Source: a virus
IMG/VR virus record: IMGVR_UViG_3300046706_000011
Span: 1-64,000 of that record
Length of the DNA: 64,000 bases
Strand: one strand, 5' to 3'
The position numbers were made by a program, and so were the translations under genes. Positions 15,626-22,917 of the stretch are shown here, one piece after another. The notes below the pieces were generated by a model. The model did not search any database. It was given only the letters and a program-made list of their open reading frames with translations, and was not told the origin of the DNA. Each line of letters starts with the position of its first letter. The stretch's first letter is position 1.

Positions 15626-15706
15626 GATGCCTTCCTGGTTACTCGTTGGGTTCGCAAGGGGTTGTCGGCCGGGTTCGGGCCGGGTTCGGGCCTTGCCGGC
15701 GCCGGT

Positions 15707-15883
15707 TCAGGCGAGGCCGGCCAGCGTCCGCAGGACCGCGGCGGCGGTGCGCAGGGCCAGGACCAGGAGGCACCACAGGCCGAGCGCGAGGACGACCGCG
15801 ACGGCGAACCGCGTCCGCCTTGGCCAGCGCCGCTCCCCCCGCCGCCCGCCCTGCGGACCTCGGCGGCAGCGGATCGGGTCCAT
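15707..15883 (-). CDS. Small single-pass membrane protein
   Basis: A 58-residue protein. A basic N-terminus (RCRRGPQGGRRGERRWPRRT) is followed by one hydrophobic helix (FAVAVVLALGLWCLLVLAL) and a short hydrophobic tail. The ATG at 15883 is preceded by GGGAAG. Basic-then-hydrophobic layout predicts N-in topology. Function unknown; small early membrane proteins of phages often alter the envelope or act in superinfection exclusion. 15626-15706 holds no feature. Confidence 0.55.
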   Translation of the reverse strand: MDPIRCRRGPQGGRRGERRWPRRTRFAVAVVLALGLWCLLVLALRTAAAVLRTLAGLA

Positions 15884-15899
15884 GGCCGGCGCTTCCCGG

Positions 15900-16181
15900 T
15901 CAAAGGTTCAGGCTGGACAGGTAGCGCCGCGCGGCCTCGAAGCGCCCGCGCCGGTCCAGGACGCAGAGGCCGTCGTGGAACCGGACCCGGCCCGCCAGGA
16001 TCGCCCGGTCGATGCCGGTCCCGCCGCGCGCCGCCGCCCGGCCGTGCAGGGCGCCGGCCAGGGCGCACGCCCGCAGGCGCCGGCACCGCCCGGCCACGGG
16101 CTCGAACACGTGGCGCATGGGGTCCCCCGCGACCGCGTGGGGGGCGGGGGCCTGGGCCGTCTGCTCAATGGCTGGTCGCAC
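15900..16181 (-). CDS. Unknown small early protein
   Basis: A 93-residue protein, GTG start inside the end of the upstream gene (16165-16413); the ATG at 16118 is an alternative. Cys- and Arg-rich middle (GRCRRLRACALAGALHGRAA), then ILAGRVRFHDGLCVLDRRG and YLSSLNL at the end. No family recognised. Confidence 0.5.
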   Translation of the reverse strand: MRPAIEQTAQAPAPHAVAGDPMRHVFEPVAGRCRRLRACALAGALHGRAAARGGTGIDRAILAGRVRFHDGLCVLDRRGRFEAARRYLSSLNL

Positions 16182-16413
16182 GGGGCGTCTCCTGGCTTGG
16201 CTGGTATTGCAGGGCGGCCAGAACGCCGAGGCAATAGGTCTCGGCGATGTACCGCTCGTCATGGCAAGTGTCCTCGAGCGCCAGTCCGCGGCACCGGAAC
16301 TGCACCGTGAACCGCCCGCCGTCCGGCACGATCCGGCCCACGGGGACCTCCCCGAAGTGGACCGCCCAGACCCCGTCGCCCTGGGCGACGAAGTATGCGC
16401 CGGGGGGCCTCAC
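16165..16413 (-). CDS. Unknown small early protein
   Basis: An 82-residue protein starting at GTG in a GTGA overlap. It is strand-rich (YFVAQGDGVWAVHFGEVPVG, then RFTVQFRCRGLALED) and ends in a helix (ERYIAETYCLGVLAALQY). Its compact fold and overlaps with both neighbours support a real gene. No family recognised. Confidence 0.55.
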   Translation of the reverse strand: MRPPGAYFVAQGDGVWAVHFGEVPVGRIVPDGGRFTVQFRCRGLALEDTCHDERYIAETYCLGVLAALQYQPSQETPRATSH

Positions 16414-16799
16414 GACGGCCCTTCCGCTTGGTGGCGGCAGCGGTGCCAGTTGAGCCGGATGAATTGGTACAGGTCGATCCGCCGCTTCTCGTAGCTGGTG
16501 CCGTCGAGGATGACGACGCGGGACGGCTCGACGGCCACCAGCTTGCCCGGCCCGATCCCGGGCGCGTAGACCGCCGGGTCGCCGCTCCGGAACTCGCGGT
16601 AGAAGTCCTTCCCGTCGATCCGGCCGAAGATCAGGAGTTCCCGGTCCGCCCGGATGACGGCGTGGAACCGGCCGACCGGCCGGCCCCGGCGGAACTGCCC
16701 CGAGATGGTGCGGGACCGCGGCGCGATGTCGGTCAGGCTGCGCCCGCCGGCCTCGACCGTGACCGTCCCGCAGACCGGGCACTGCGGCTCCTGGATCAC
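16410..16799 (-). CDS. Unknown protein with an N-terminal CPVC
   Basis: A 129-residue protein, GTG start overlapping the DUF6197 stop. It begins with CPVCGT, a possible half zinc-knuckle, then beta-rich segments (RFHAVIRADRELLIFGRIDG, GIGPGKLVAVEPSRVVILDG) and a C-terminal helix (IDLYQFIRLNWHRC). Whether the single Cys pair binds metal with the later Cys/His is unclear. Unknown function. Confidence 0.55.
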   Translation of the reverse strand: MIQEPQCPVCGTVTVEAGGRSLTDIAPRSRTISGQFRRGRPVGRFHAVIRADRELLIFGRIDGKDFYREFRSGDPAVYAPGIGPGKLVAVEPSRVVILDGTSYEKRRIDLYQFIRLNWHRCRHQAEGPS

Positions 16800-17308
16800 A
16801 GCCTGGGCACCCCGCAGGGCGCGCCCGTGCCGGCGGGGCGGGCGGCCCGGCGCGGGACCGGCGCCCCGATGGCCTTCGCCGCCACCGCGAACAGGGCGCG
16901 GACGTCCTCCTTGCCGACGTCCGGGTCGTCGTTGAAGAAGGCGATGCTGCCGTGGCCGGACCATTCCGCCACGACCTCCTCCACCGTCCGGGTCGCCGCC
17001 CGGAAGGCTGTGAGCGCCGCCGGGTCGGACGCCGGGTAGGGGTACCGGTCCGTGTCGTCGTAGCGCCAGTCCTCCAGGCCCCACAGGTCCGACGCGGCGC
17101 GCAGCAGGAACCCGACCGCGCAGAACCGGCACGCCCGTGGGCTCCGCCAGCTCGCGATGTCGCCGTCCGGGAACCGCGCGAAGCAGCCCTGCGAGAAGCC
17201 GTGCCGCCGGGTCAGGTCCACCGCGCGGACCAGGAGGTCCCGGGCGCGCCGTGCGGCCTCGGCATCGGAGGCCGCGGCATCGACGGCCTCGACGGGGCGG
17301 GCGGTCAT
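16796..17308 (-). CDS. DUF6197 family protein
   Basis: A 170-residue protein matching the DUF6197 pattern: helix ARRARDLLVRAVDLTRRHGF, then QGCFARFPDG, the signature CRFCAVGFLLRAAS near residues 60-75 and a C-terminal helix followed by FNDDPDVGKEDVRALFAVAA. The function of the family is unknown; it is common in actinobacterial and proteobacterial phages and plasmids. ATG in an ATGA overlap with the preceding stop. Confidence 0.7.
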   Translation of the reverse strand: MTARPVEAVDAAASDAEAARRARDLLVRAVDLTRRHGFSQGCFARFPDGDIASWRSPRACRFCAVGFLLRAASDLWGLEDWRYDDTDRYPYPASDPAALTAFRAATRTVEEVVAEWSGHGSIAFFNDDPDVGKEDVRALFAVAAKAIGAPVPRRAARPAGTGAPCGVPRL

Positions 17309-17679
17309 CGGGACGACTCCTTGGAAACGAGGGGAACGGAAGGGACGAAGGGGGCCGGGCGGCGGCCCGGCGGGGGGCGGAACGGGTCGTGAGGCGCGAG
17401 GAACGCCTCGATCCGGCCCTCGAACCGGTCCGCGACCGGGCCGGTCCCGCCCGCCCGGGCCGATGAGAGCCACTGGGCGAGGCGCCGCGCGCCGGGGTGC
17501 CAGACCGTGTCGTCGTGGGCCGACAGTTGCTCGCGGGCCACCGCGACGACCTCCTCGGCCGCCGCCAGGGAGCCGACCTCGTCCGCCATCAGGCGATACC
17601 GGGACACCAGCATCCCACGGACCAAGTCGAGGTAGACGACGGGTTCCATGGCGGCGCGGACGGGAGCCGCGGGGGTCAT
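17305..17679 (-). CDS. Unknown early protein
   Basis: A 124-residue, mostly helical protein (YLDLVRGMLVSRYRLMADEV, SLAAAEEVVAVAREQLSAHD, ARRLAQWLSSARAG), ending in a Pro-rich tail. The ATG overlaps the upstream stop (ATGA) and its own stop overlaps the DUF6197 start, so three genes are coupled. No family recognised. Confidence 0.55.
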   Translation of the reverse strand: MTPAAPVRAAMEPVVYLDLVRGMLVSRYRLMADEVGSLAAAEEVVAVAREQLSAHDDTVWHPGARRLAQWLSSARAGGTGPVADRFEGRIEAFLAPHDPFRPPPGRRPAPFVPSVPLVSKESSR

Positions 17680-17975
17680 GCCGACACCGCCCGGCGTGCG
17701 CCGGCTCGCGCCGGGAACAGGGCCAGGACGCTGCGGTGGACCTCCACGAGCGCGCCGTCCGGGGCTTCCATCCCGCGGGCCGGGCCGGGCGTCCGGTAGC
17801 GCAGGAAGGCGCCGCCGTCCGCCGTCGTCGAGTCCACCTCGACGTAGCCGGTGGACCGCAGGACGACCGCCGTGTTCGGCGGGAAGTCGAAGGTCTCGTT
17901 GCTGCAAGGCTGCGCCAGCACGGCGCAGTGCCAGTCGCGGGGAAGGTCTCGGGTCTCAAGGACCTGGGTGGCCAT
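17676..17975 (-). CDS. Unknown early protein after the CRISPR-like unit
   Basis: A 99-residue protein (ATQVLETRDLPRDWHCAVLA, FDFPPNTAVVLRSTGYVEV). It starts at ATG after CGGAGA. It is strand-rich and probably small and globular. It is the first gene downstream, on the minus strand, of the two CRISPR-like repeats, with only 31 bases between. Confidence 0.55.
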   Translation of the reverse strand: MATQVLETRDLPRDWHCAVLAQPCSNETFDFPPNTAVVLRSTGYVEVDSTTADGGAFLRYRTPGPARGMEAPDGALVEVHRSVLALFPARAGARRAVSA

Positions 17976-18006
17976 GGTCGTGTCTCCGGTTCGGGGGATG
18001 TTGTTT

Positions 18007-18097
18007 GTTTCAACCCACGCACCCGTCGGGGTGCGACTGACGTGATGGGCACCTGGGAGGGGGCCGTTTCAACCCACGCGCCCGTGAAGGGCGCGAC
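18007..18097 (-). CRISPR. Two-repeat, one-spacer CRISPR-like mini-array of type I-C appearance
   Basis: Two repeat units, 31 bases (18007-18037) and 32 bases (18066-18097), begin GTTTCAACCCACGC and end GCGAC, the reverse complement of the type I-C repeat family (GTCGC...GCGTGGATTGAAAC). A 28-base spacer lies at 18038-18065. Each repeat folds: GCACCC/GGGTGC in one, GCGCCC/GGGCGC in the other, a compensatory change that keeps the stem. On the minus strand the unit has the normal repeat orientation and is co-directional with the early operon. No cas gene is in the window, so host machinery would be needed. The spacer is shorter than the 33-36 bases usual for I-C. Confidence 0.7.
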
Positions 18098-18124
18098 TGT
18101 CTAGGGATGCCCCGCCCCGACCTG

Positions 18125-18445
18125 CTAGGCCGCGACCGGGACGAGGTCCCGGAGCCGTTCCAGCTTCGCCTCCACCGCCCCGGCGAAGTCGCGCTCGCCG
18201 TCCCGCCACCCGTGCACGCCCCGGTCCTCCAGCGCGCGTTCCGCCACCGCCTCAAGGTCCGTCGCCTTGTCCACCGAGTATTCGCCCTCAGCGACCGAGT
18301 ACCCGATCTCGTACCGAACGAAACGGCCCGTCCTGTGCGAGTACTCGACCAAGTCGAGCCTCAGCGTCACCCGGTTCATTACCATGTCCATCCGCAGTTC
18401 CGCGAAGAGTTCTTCTGTTCCAAGGAACGCGATTACGTCCGTCAT
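18125..18445 (-). CDS. First gene of the minus-strand early operon, unknown
   Basis: A 106-residue protein (DVIAFLGTEELFAELRMDMV, NRVTLRLDLVEYSHRTGRFV, YSVDKATDLEAVAERALED). The fold looks alpha/beta with an amphipathic C-terminal helix. The ATG at 18445 is chosen because AGGAAA precedes it and the strong promoter ends upstream. As first gene behind a regulated promoter it may itself be a regulator; no DNA-binding motif is obvious. Confidence 0.6.
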   Translation of the reverse strand: MTDVIAFLGTEELFAELRMDMVMNRVTLRLDLVEYSHRTGRFVRYEIGYSVAEGEYSVDKATDLEAVAERALEDRGVHGWRDGERDFAGAVEAKLERLRDLVPVAA

Positions 18446-18456
18446 TTTCCTGATTT

Positions 18457-18511
18457 CCTCATTGGTGCCGACCAATGAGGGAAGTGTACTTTTCATTGAA
18501 AACAAGGTCAA
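18457..18511 (-). promoter_or_regulatory. Sigma70-like promoter with palindromic operator
   Basis: On the minus strand TTGACC (18511-18506), 17 bases, then TACACT (18488-18483), a near-consensus promoter. A perfect inverted repeat CCTCATTGGT-GCCG-ACCAATGAGG (18457-18480) covers the expected start site and reaches the ribosome-binding region. It can act as an operator and may also fold in the 5' UTR. It probably drives the early operon from 18445 downwards, including the CRISPR-like unit. Confidence 0.7.
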
Positions 18512-18766
18512 ACGGAAAAACCGTTCGTTAACCATTTTTCCGCGACGCCCGGACGTTCGCCGGGCATTCGTCCGGCATTCGAGGCGCATCCCAGGGACCG
18601 GCGCGGCCATCGATCCCCTTGGCCACATAATCCGTTGCGTCCGCCCGCCCCCGGCGTATCCTCAGTCGCGCGGCTTCCCCTTCACCTTGGCTGCACCAAA
18701 GCTTCCCGGCGTCGGTCCCTCGGCGCCGGGGAGCCCCCCGCCAGGGCCGGCGGGTGCCGGACACGG

Positions 18767-18792
18767 AAAAGGCGGGACCCTTCGGCCCCGCC
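18767..18792 (-). terminator. Intrinsic terminator of the TraK-L-M-like operon
   Basis: On the minus strand GGCGGGGCC...GGTCCCGCC forms a stem (18792-18771) followed by TTTT (18770-18767), 42 bases after the TraM-like stop. The rest of 18512-18766 shows no convincing gene. Confidence 0.6.
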
Positions 18793-18833
18793 CCACATCC
18801 ACCGCACGCACCGCTCGTGGACGGTTTTCCCGT

Positions 18834-19379
18834 TCAGCCCGGCGGCCCGGCCCGCTCGATCCACAAAGGCACGTTGCAGCCGCGCCAGCCCGAGGCATCG
18901 ACCACGGACGCCCGGCCGCATCCCCGTAGCGCCGCGACCGGGTCGTTGTACCGCATCAGGCGAAGCCACACGGCGCCCGCCGCCGGGTCGGCCCCCAGGG
19001 CGTCCCGAAGGCCGTCGGCGACCGCCGCCGTCTCAACCGCGCCCGCGCGCCAGCCCATCGCGTACCCGGCCCCCGCCGACGCGGCCATCCCGGACACCAG
19101 CACGCCCGCCGCCGCCAGCGCCGACCGCCACGCCAGGCGGGACGTGCGCCGCTCGACCATGCCCTCGGCCGCCGCGCCGATGGCCCGCGCCGAGCGCTCG
19201 ACCAGCGCCGCCTCGCCCTCCGGCGTCAGCCCGCGCGCCCCCGCCGCGACCGCCGCCCGGGCCGCCTGCGCCGCGTCGTGGACCGCGAGGAGCACCGCGA
19301 ACAGGGGGCGGTCGTCCCGCACCCCCGCCTGCCGGCACATCTCCCGGAATCCGCCGTCCGGATCGCTCAGGGCAGCCAT
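18834..19379 (-). CDS. TraM-like membrane protein of the transfer region
   Basis: A 181-residue protein with one probable membrane helix near residues 85-110 (LAWRSALAAAGVLVSGMAAS plus AGAGYAMG) between a soluble N-terminal helical part (PLFAVLLAVHDAAQAARAA) and a Cys-containing C-terminus (GCGRASVVDASGWRGCNVPL). Its position after a TraK-like and a ParA-type TraL-like gene, divergent from the relaxase, matches traM of IncP plasmids. Sequence similarity was not tested. The start overlaps the end of the upstream gene. Confidence 0.5.
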   Translation of the reverse strand: MAALSDPDGGFREMCRQAGVRDDRPLFAVLLAVHDAAQAARAAVAAGARGLTPEGEAALVERSARAIGAAAEGMVERRTSRLAWRSALAAAGVLVSGMAASAGAGYAMGWRAGAVETAAVADGLRDALGADPAAGAVWLRLMRYNDPVAALRGCGRASVVDASGWRGCNVPLWIERAGPPG

Positions 19380-20170
19380 CCCGAGATCCCCAGCGTCCGG
19401 ATGTTGCGATCCAGGTCATCGAGCCAGTCCTCGGCCATGAACGACTGGACCGGGTCAAGGGGGTCCGGACCCAGGCCCGACGCGGCGTCGTGGATGCTCA
19501 GCCCGTGCTCCCGGACCTCGTCCATGCAGGCCAGCCGGGTCAGCAGGAAGGACTTCGCGCCGGCCTCGACCATCGCGCGGAACCCACGGTCGTTCATCGT
19601 TCCCTCGAACGCCCCGGCAACGGTCCTGCCGTCACGGATCACGCCCTCGTTGAGGACCAGGAGCAGCCTCTTGGGATTGAAGTACCCGGCTTCCCAGATC
19701 GACACGCAGTGCCGAAGGTCCTCCGACTCCGGACCCAGGACGTAGATCGCCAAGGGCTCGATCCCGCGCCTGGAGCAGAACTCGACCAGCTTGAGGTCGC
19801 GCCCGTACTCCAGGAGCACCCGGTCGCCGCCGCCAAGGTCGAGCACCGCCGAGCGCTTCTCCTTCACCATCGCGTTCAGGACGGAGGACAGCCACGCCTT
19901 CACGTCGGGAAGTTCCTCGCTCGACGGCGAGACGGCATCCGGGAACAGGTCGGACAGCGTCCGCGACCGGGCATCGCCGTCCGCCACGATCACCGGGCGG
20001 CCCGCCGCCATGGCCCGCCACGCCAGCTCGGCCAGCAGCGTGGACTTGCCGCCGAACCCGCGCCCCAGGCCGACTGCCAGGACGGGCGCGGGGGACGGGA
20101 CCGTGGACTTCCCCGCCGCTTGGCCGCCGGAGGTCCCGGCCGCCGCTTCAAGGACATCGTTCTTCGCCAT
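19367..20170 (-). CDS. ParA/MinD-type ATPase, TraL/StbB-like
   Basis: A 267-residue P-loop ATPase. A deviant Walker A (GLGRGFGGKSTLLAELAWRA) is near residues 34-53; a Walker B-like stretch (SAVLDLGGGDRVLLEY) is near 105-120. It lacks the partner ParB and centromere repeats expected of a partition system. Together with a TraK-like protein upstream and a membrane protein downstream it fits the IncP TraL or R388 StbB type, which assists conjugative DNA processing and plasmid positioning. ATG preceded by GGGGAA. Confidence 0.65.
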   Translation of the reverse strand: MAKNDVLEAAAGTSGGQAAGKSTVPSPAPVLAVGLGRGFGGKSTLLAELAWRAMAAGRPVIVADGDARSRTLSDLFPDAVSPSSEELPDVKAWLSSVLNAMVKEKRSAVLDLGGGDRVLLEYGRDLKLVEFCSRRGIEPLAIYVLGPESEDLRHCVSIWEAGYFNPKRLLLVLNEGVIRDGRTVAGAFEGTMNDRGFRAMVEAGAKSFLLTRLACMDEVREHGLSIHDAASGLGPDPLDPVQSFMAEDWLDDLDRNIRTLGISGWLP

Positions 20171-20183
20171 GCTAATTTTCCCC

Positions 20184-20636
20184 TTACTTCCTCGATGATC
20201 GTCTGTTCAGCTCGGCCCGCATCCGGGCCAGGGCGTCGTGGGCGGACTCACCCTCCGCCGAGGGCGCCGGCCGGTCCGGTTCCCGGGCGTCCGGGAGAGT
20301 GTCCAGCGAAGGCCCGACGAGCGAGGCATCGCCGCCCCGTTGAACCGAAGCCTTCCTCGCCTTCCTCGCCGCGCGCTTGGCGTGCTCCTTCTGAACCCGC
20401 CACCATGTCACCCGAAGCCGATCGCCGGACGGCGACTTGCCCTTGGTGTCCACGAGGCCGCCTTCCCGGAACTTCTCGGCCAGCATGTCCCAGTTCGGGC
20501 GGCGGTCCTCCACCAGCGCCGCGAACTCGTCATGATTGTCCAGGAACCATTGCGACACCGGGGAGCGCCTGGAACCCCCCTCGCGAAGGACCGACCGGAT
20601 CTTGCCAAGCACGTCGGGTTTGCCATTCTCCGTCAC
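20184..20636 (-). CDS. TraK/StbC-like oriT-region DNA-binding protein
   Basis: A 150-residue basic protein. The N-terminal domain (SPVSQWFLDNHDEFAALVED, PNWDMLAEKFREGGLVDTKG, LRVTWWRVQKEHAKRAARKA) looks like the short helical DNA-binding domain found in proteins encoded beside TraL/StbB-type ATPases. The C-terminus is low-complexity. A GTG start follows AAGGGGG. IncP TraK binds and wraps oriT; here oriT would be about 2 kb away beyond the pentapeptide genes. Assignment is by context and pattern. Confidence 0.5.
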   Translation of the reverse strand: MTENGKPDVLGKIRSVLREGGSRRSPVSQWFLDNHDEFAALVEDRRPNWDMLAEKFREGGLVDTKGKSPSGDRLRVTWWRVQKEHAKRAARKARKASVQRGGDASLVGPSLDTLPDAREPDRPAPSAEGESAHDALARMRAELNRRSSRK

Positions 20637-20694
20637 CGTCGCCCCCTTGTTTCATCGGGCATTTTCAATTCCTCGTCACTGGGTGAATCCTCGG

Positions 20695-21267
20695 TCATGG
20701 GGTTGTTAAATACGGCTGGTCGATCGCACCATTCAGGTTGGCACCCCTCAGGTCCGCGGCCCCCACGTCGGCCAGCCGCATCTTGGAGCCATCCAGCTTG
20801 GCGCCCCTCAGCTTGGCGCCCCCCAGGTTTGCGAGCGTCAGGTCGCACCCCCTTAGGTCGGAGAGCGTCAGGTTGGCGCCCGTCAGGTTTGCGTCCTTCA
20901 GATTGGCCATCCTCAGGTCAGCGCCCGTCAGGTCCGCACCGCCCAGGTTGACAAGCTGCAGGTTGGCACGCTGCAGGCAGGCGTCCGTCAGGTCCGCACG
21001 CCGAAGGTCCACGTTCATCAGGTCCGCGCCCTCAAGAACCGCATCCGTCAGGTCGGCACGCCGCAGGTCGGCGCTACACAGGTCGGCACACCTCAGGTCG
21101 GCCCGCCGAAGGTCCGCGCCCCTCAGCTTGGCCAGCCTCAGATTGGCACGCATCCCATACGGGTCGGCTGCCAGCCAGCGTGCGTGCCGGGCCAGGATGT
21201 CGGCCAGCGGCTCCCCATCATGCTTCACGCCAGTCATGCGCCGGATCATCCGGATCATTTCAGTCAC
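20695..21267 (-). CDS. Pentapeptide-repeat protein 1
   Basis: A 190-residue protein. From about residue 40 on it is almost all A(D/N)LXX repeats ([20 protein letters not shown] and so on, about 25 units), which form a right-handed quadrilateral beta-helix. The N-terminal ILARHARWLAADPYGMRANL is shared with the third copy; the C-terminus (NLNGAIDQPYLTTP) is shared with both others. Such proteins (MfpA, Qnr, AlbG) can mimic DNA and protect gyrase. GTG start with GAGGAGG six bases before. First of a tandem triplication. Confidence 0.9.
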   Translation of the reverse strand: MTEMIRMIRRMTGVKHDGEPLADILARHARWLAADPYGMRANLRLAKLRGADLRRADLRCADLCSADLRRADLTDAVLEGADLMNVDLRRADLTDACLQRANLQLVNLGGADLTGADLRMANLKDANLTGANLTLSDLRGCDLTLANLGGAKLRGAKLDGSKMRLADVGAADLRGANLNGAIDQPYLTTP

Positions 21268-21280
21268 CTAAAATTCCTCC

Positions 21281-21682
21281 TCACGGGATGATGGAAGCCG
21301 GCGCGTCGATCGCGCCCTCCAGGTTGGCGCCCCTCAGGTCTGCCAACTCCAGCTTGGCGCCCATCAGGTTGACATACCGCAAGTCCGCACCCCTCAGGTC
21401 GGAACGCCGCAGGTCGGTGCCCCTCAGGTCGGAACGACGAAGGTCCGCACCCCTCAGGTTGGCCCGCTTCAGGTTGGAATTCCTCATGTCCGCGCCCCCC
21501 ATGGTGGCACACCACAGGTCTGCACCCGACAGGTCGGCGTCGCTCAGGTCCGCGCCGGACAGGTTGGCGCAGGGCAGGGCGGCACCCTTCAGGTTGGCAG
21601 ACCTCAGGTCGGCCCCCCTCAGGTTGGCCAGCGGCTCCCCTTTGTGCGTCATGCCGGCGATGGCTTCGGTCTTTTCGGTCAT
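21281..21682 (-). CDS. Pentapeptide-repeat protein 2
   Basis: A 133-residue pentapeptide-repeat protein ([40 protein letters not shown]). It ends in [14 protein letters not shown], nearly the same tail as the third copy. The N-terminus is shorter and lacks the VLARHALW segment. GAGGAG lies upstream of the ATG. DNA similarity at its 5' and 3' ends to the next gene shows a tandem duplication. Confidence 0.9.
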   Translation of the reverse strand: MTEKTEAIAGMTHKGEPLANLRGADLRSANLKGAALPCANLSGADLSDADLSGADLWCATMGGADMRNSNLKRANLRGADLRRSDLRGTDLRRSDLRGADLRYVNLMGAKLELADLRGANLEGAIDAPASIIP

Positions 21683-21696
21683 TTCCAACTCCTCGG

Positions 21697-22122
21697 TCAC
21701 GAGGTCGTGGAAGTCGGCGCGTCGATCGCGCCTTCCAGCTTGGCGCCCCTCAGGTCTGCGTCCGTCAGATTGGCCCGCCGCAGGTCGGCACCCCTCAGGT
21801 ACGCGCCCCCTAGGTCGGCCCCCGACAGGTCCGCTCCCGTCAGGTCCGCACCGCCCAGGTTGGCGTTCCTCATGTCGGCTCTCCGCAGGTCCGCGCCCCT
21901 CAGGTCGGCGTAGGGCAGGACTGCGCCCCTCAGGCCCGCCAACCTCAGATCCGCGCCGGACAGGTCTGCGTGGGGCAGGGCGGCGCCTCTCAGATCCGCC
22001 AGCCTCAGGTCGGCGCCGGACAGGTCGGCACGCCGGCCCTTCGGGTCGCCGGCTATCCAAAGTGCATGCCGGGCCAGGACCTCGGTGATCATCGGGTTCG
22101 TCCGGATGGCTGCGCTGGTCAT
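21697..22122 (-). CDS. Pentapeptide-repeat protein 3
   Basis: A 141-residue pentapeptide-repeat protein. N-terminal [20 protein letters not shown], then about 20 A(D/N)LXX units, then [14 protein letters not shown]. First gene of the minus-strand operon that continues through the other two copies to the TraK-L-M-like genes, and next to the probable oriT region. A role in shielding the element's DNA or protecting gyrase on entry is inference from the family. Confidence 0.9.
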   Translation of the reverse strand: MTSAAIRTNPMITEVLARHALWIAGDPKGRRADLSGADLRLADLRGAALPHADLSGADLRLAGLRGAVLPYADLRGADLRRADMRNANLGGADLTGADLSGADLGGAYLRGADLRRANLTDADLRGAKLEGAIDAPTSTTS

Positions 22123-22449
22123 GTCGTCGTCTCCGTCCGTTGCGTCTCATTGCTTCCTTGAAACAGACAATAACGCAGCCGTATCACGTCATCAACATAA
22201 AAAGACCATTGGTTAAAAATCCGTATCACATAATATATGCAAAGTTATGTATACGTTATTCGGAGTCAACACGCCGCACCCGGTCGATACACGCCCGTCG
22301 CGGTGCCGCTGCAATTCCGCCTCAACGGCATCTCGCTTCCGTATCGGCTCCGTACCGGTCCCGTATCGAAGACGCGGCCGAAGCAAGCCGAAGCGCAGGC
22401 CCAGGCCCCAGGCGACGACGCAAGCCCAAGGCCGAGCCGCCCTCGCGCG

Positions 22450-22552
22450 CACACGCGGTTATTATCATCATCTTCTTTTTATAGTTTATAGTTCGTTGCC
22501 TCAGCCGTTGGTACAGCCGTTGAACGGGTTTCGTTGTTTATCAACGGTTTAG
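22450..22552 (-). repeat. Dispersed palindromic element, copy B
   Basis: Inverted relative to copy A. On the minus strand it runs GCTAAACCGTTGATAAACAA, then CGAAACCCGTTCAACGGCTG, then a tail with AACTATAAACTATAAAAAG and a GATGATGATAATAACCGCG block as in copy A. CCGTTGA/TCAACGG arms (22541-22547 and 22517-22523) form the palindrome. Its reading in the frame of copy A is interrupted by a stop (TAA after NYKL), so here it is not coding. Confidence 0.7.
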
Positions 22553-22682
22553 CGCTCAAGAACCGATAATTTCCGTGACGATTTTCCGAGCGTTTTTCGA
22601 TGCGTTTCTTGATCGAAACGCCGGATCGGACAAGGCGGACCGGGGTTGGAGCGGGGGGGGTCGGGATGGGAAGCCGAGGTGT

Positions 22683-22709
22683 GGGAAAAAGGGGTAGAGG
22701 AGGGTAGGG
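22683..22709 (+). other. Putative G-quadruplex motif
   Basis: Four G-tracts with short loops: GGG (22683), GGGG (22691), GGG (22702), GGG (22707), inside a 60-base polypurine run with an earlier G8 tract near 22653. It lies about 110 bases upstream of the relaxase promoter. G-quadruplex folding on one strand is plausible; function unknown. Confidence 0.45.
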
Positions 22710-22806
22710 AACAAGATAAAGCCCCCCTCGGCGGGGTGCCAAGCCCCTGCCGGGGCTCGCGGTCCGGGCCTCGGCGGCGGGGCGGGGCGGGGGTTTTGCC
22801 GAGGCA

Positions 22807-22855
22807 ATCCAGGGGTTGCCTGGATACCGGAAGTGGGCTACATTGTAGTTCGTTT
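22807..22855 (+). promoter_or_regulatory. Relaxase-operon promoter with regulon operator and inverted repeat
   Basis: TTGCCT (22816-22821), 17 bases, TACATT (22839-22844) is a good sigma70-like promoter. The operator GGGCTACATTGTAGTTC (22836-22852) covers the -10 box and shares its left arm with four other promoters in the conjugation block. A perfect inverted repeat ATCCAGG-GGTTG-CCTGGAT (22807-22825) overlaps the -35; on the minus strand it reads TATCCAGGC, faintly like the IncP nic consensus, so it is also an oriT candidate. Confidence 0.65.
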
Positions 22856-22917
22856 TGAACGTCCCGCCGCCCCTTTCACCGACCATCCCACCGACCATCG
22901 CGAGGATCAGCGTCCCG

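Larger units (their letters stand above)
22123..22815. other. Non-coding transfer control region (probable oriT neighbourhood)
   Basis: About 690 bases with no convincing gene between divergent transfer operons. It holds an AT-rich block (22150-22260) containing the inverted repeat ACATAA/TTATGT (22228-22233, 22245-22250), dispersed-repeat copy B (22450-22552), a polypurine G-rich stretch (22640-22710) and a hairpin AGCCCC-TGCC-GGGGCT (22742-22757). Relaxases usually act on an oriT beside their own gene, so oriT, and possibly a replication origin, are expected here. Neither is proven. Confidence 0.5.

Noticed and set aside
18000-18110. Full CRISPR-Cas locus
   Set aside because: Only two repeats and one spacer, and no cas gene anywhere in the window.
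19367-20636. A ParA/ParB-type partition system
   Set aside because: The ATPase has a deviant P-loop, the partner does not look like ParB, and no parS-like repeats are near. Order and neighbours fit TraL-TraK better.
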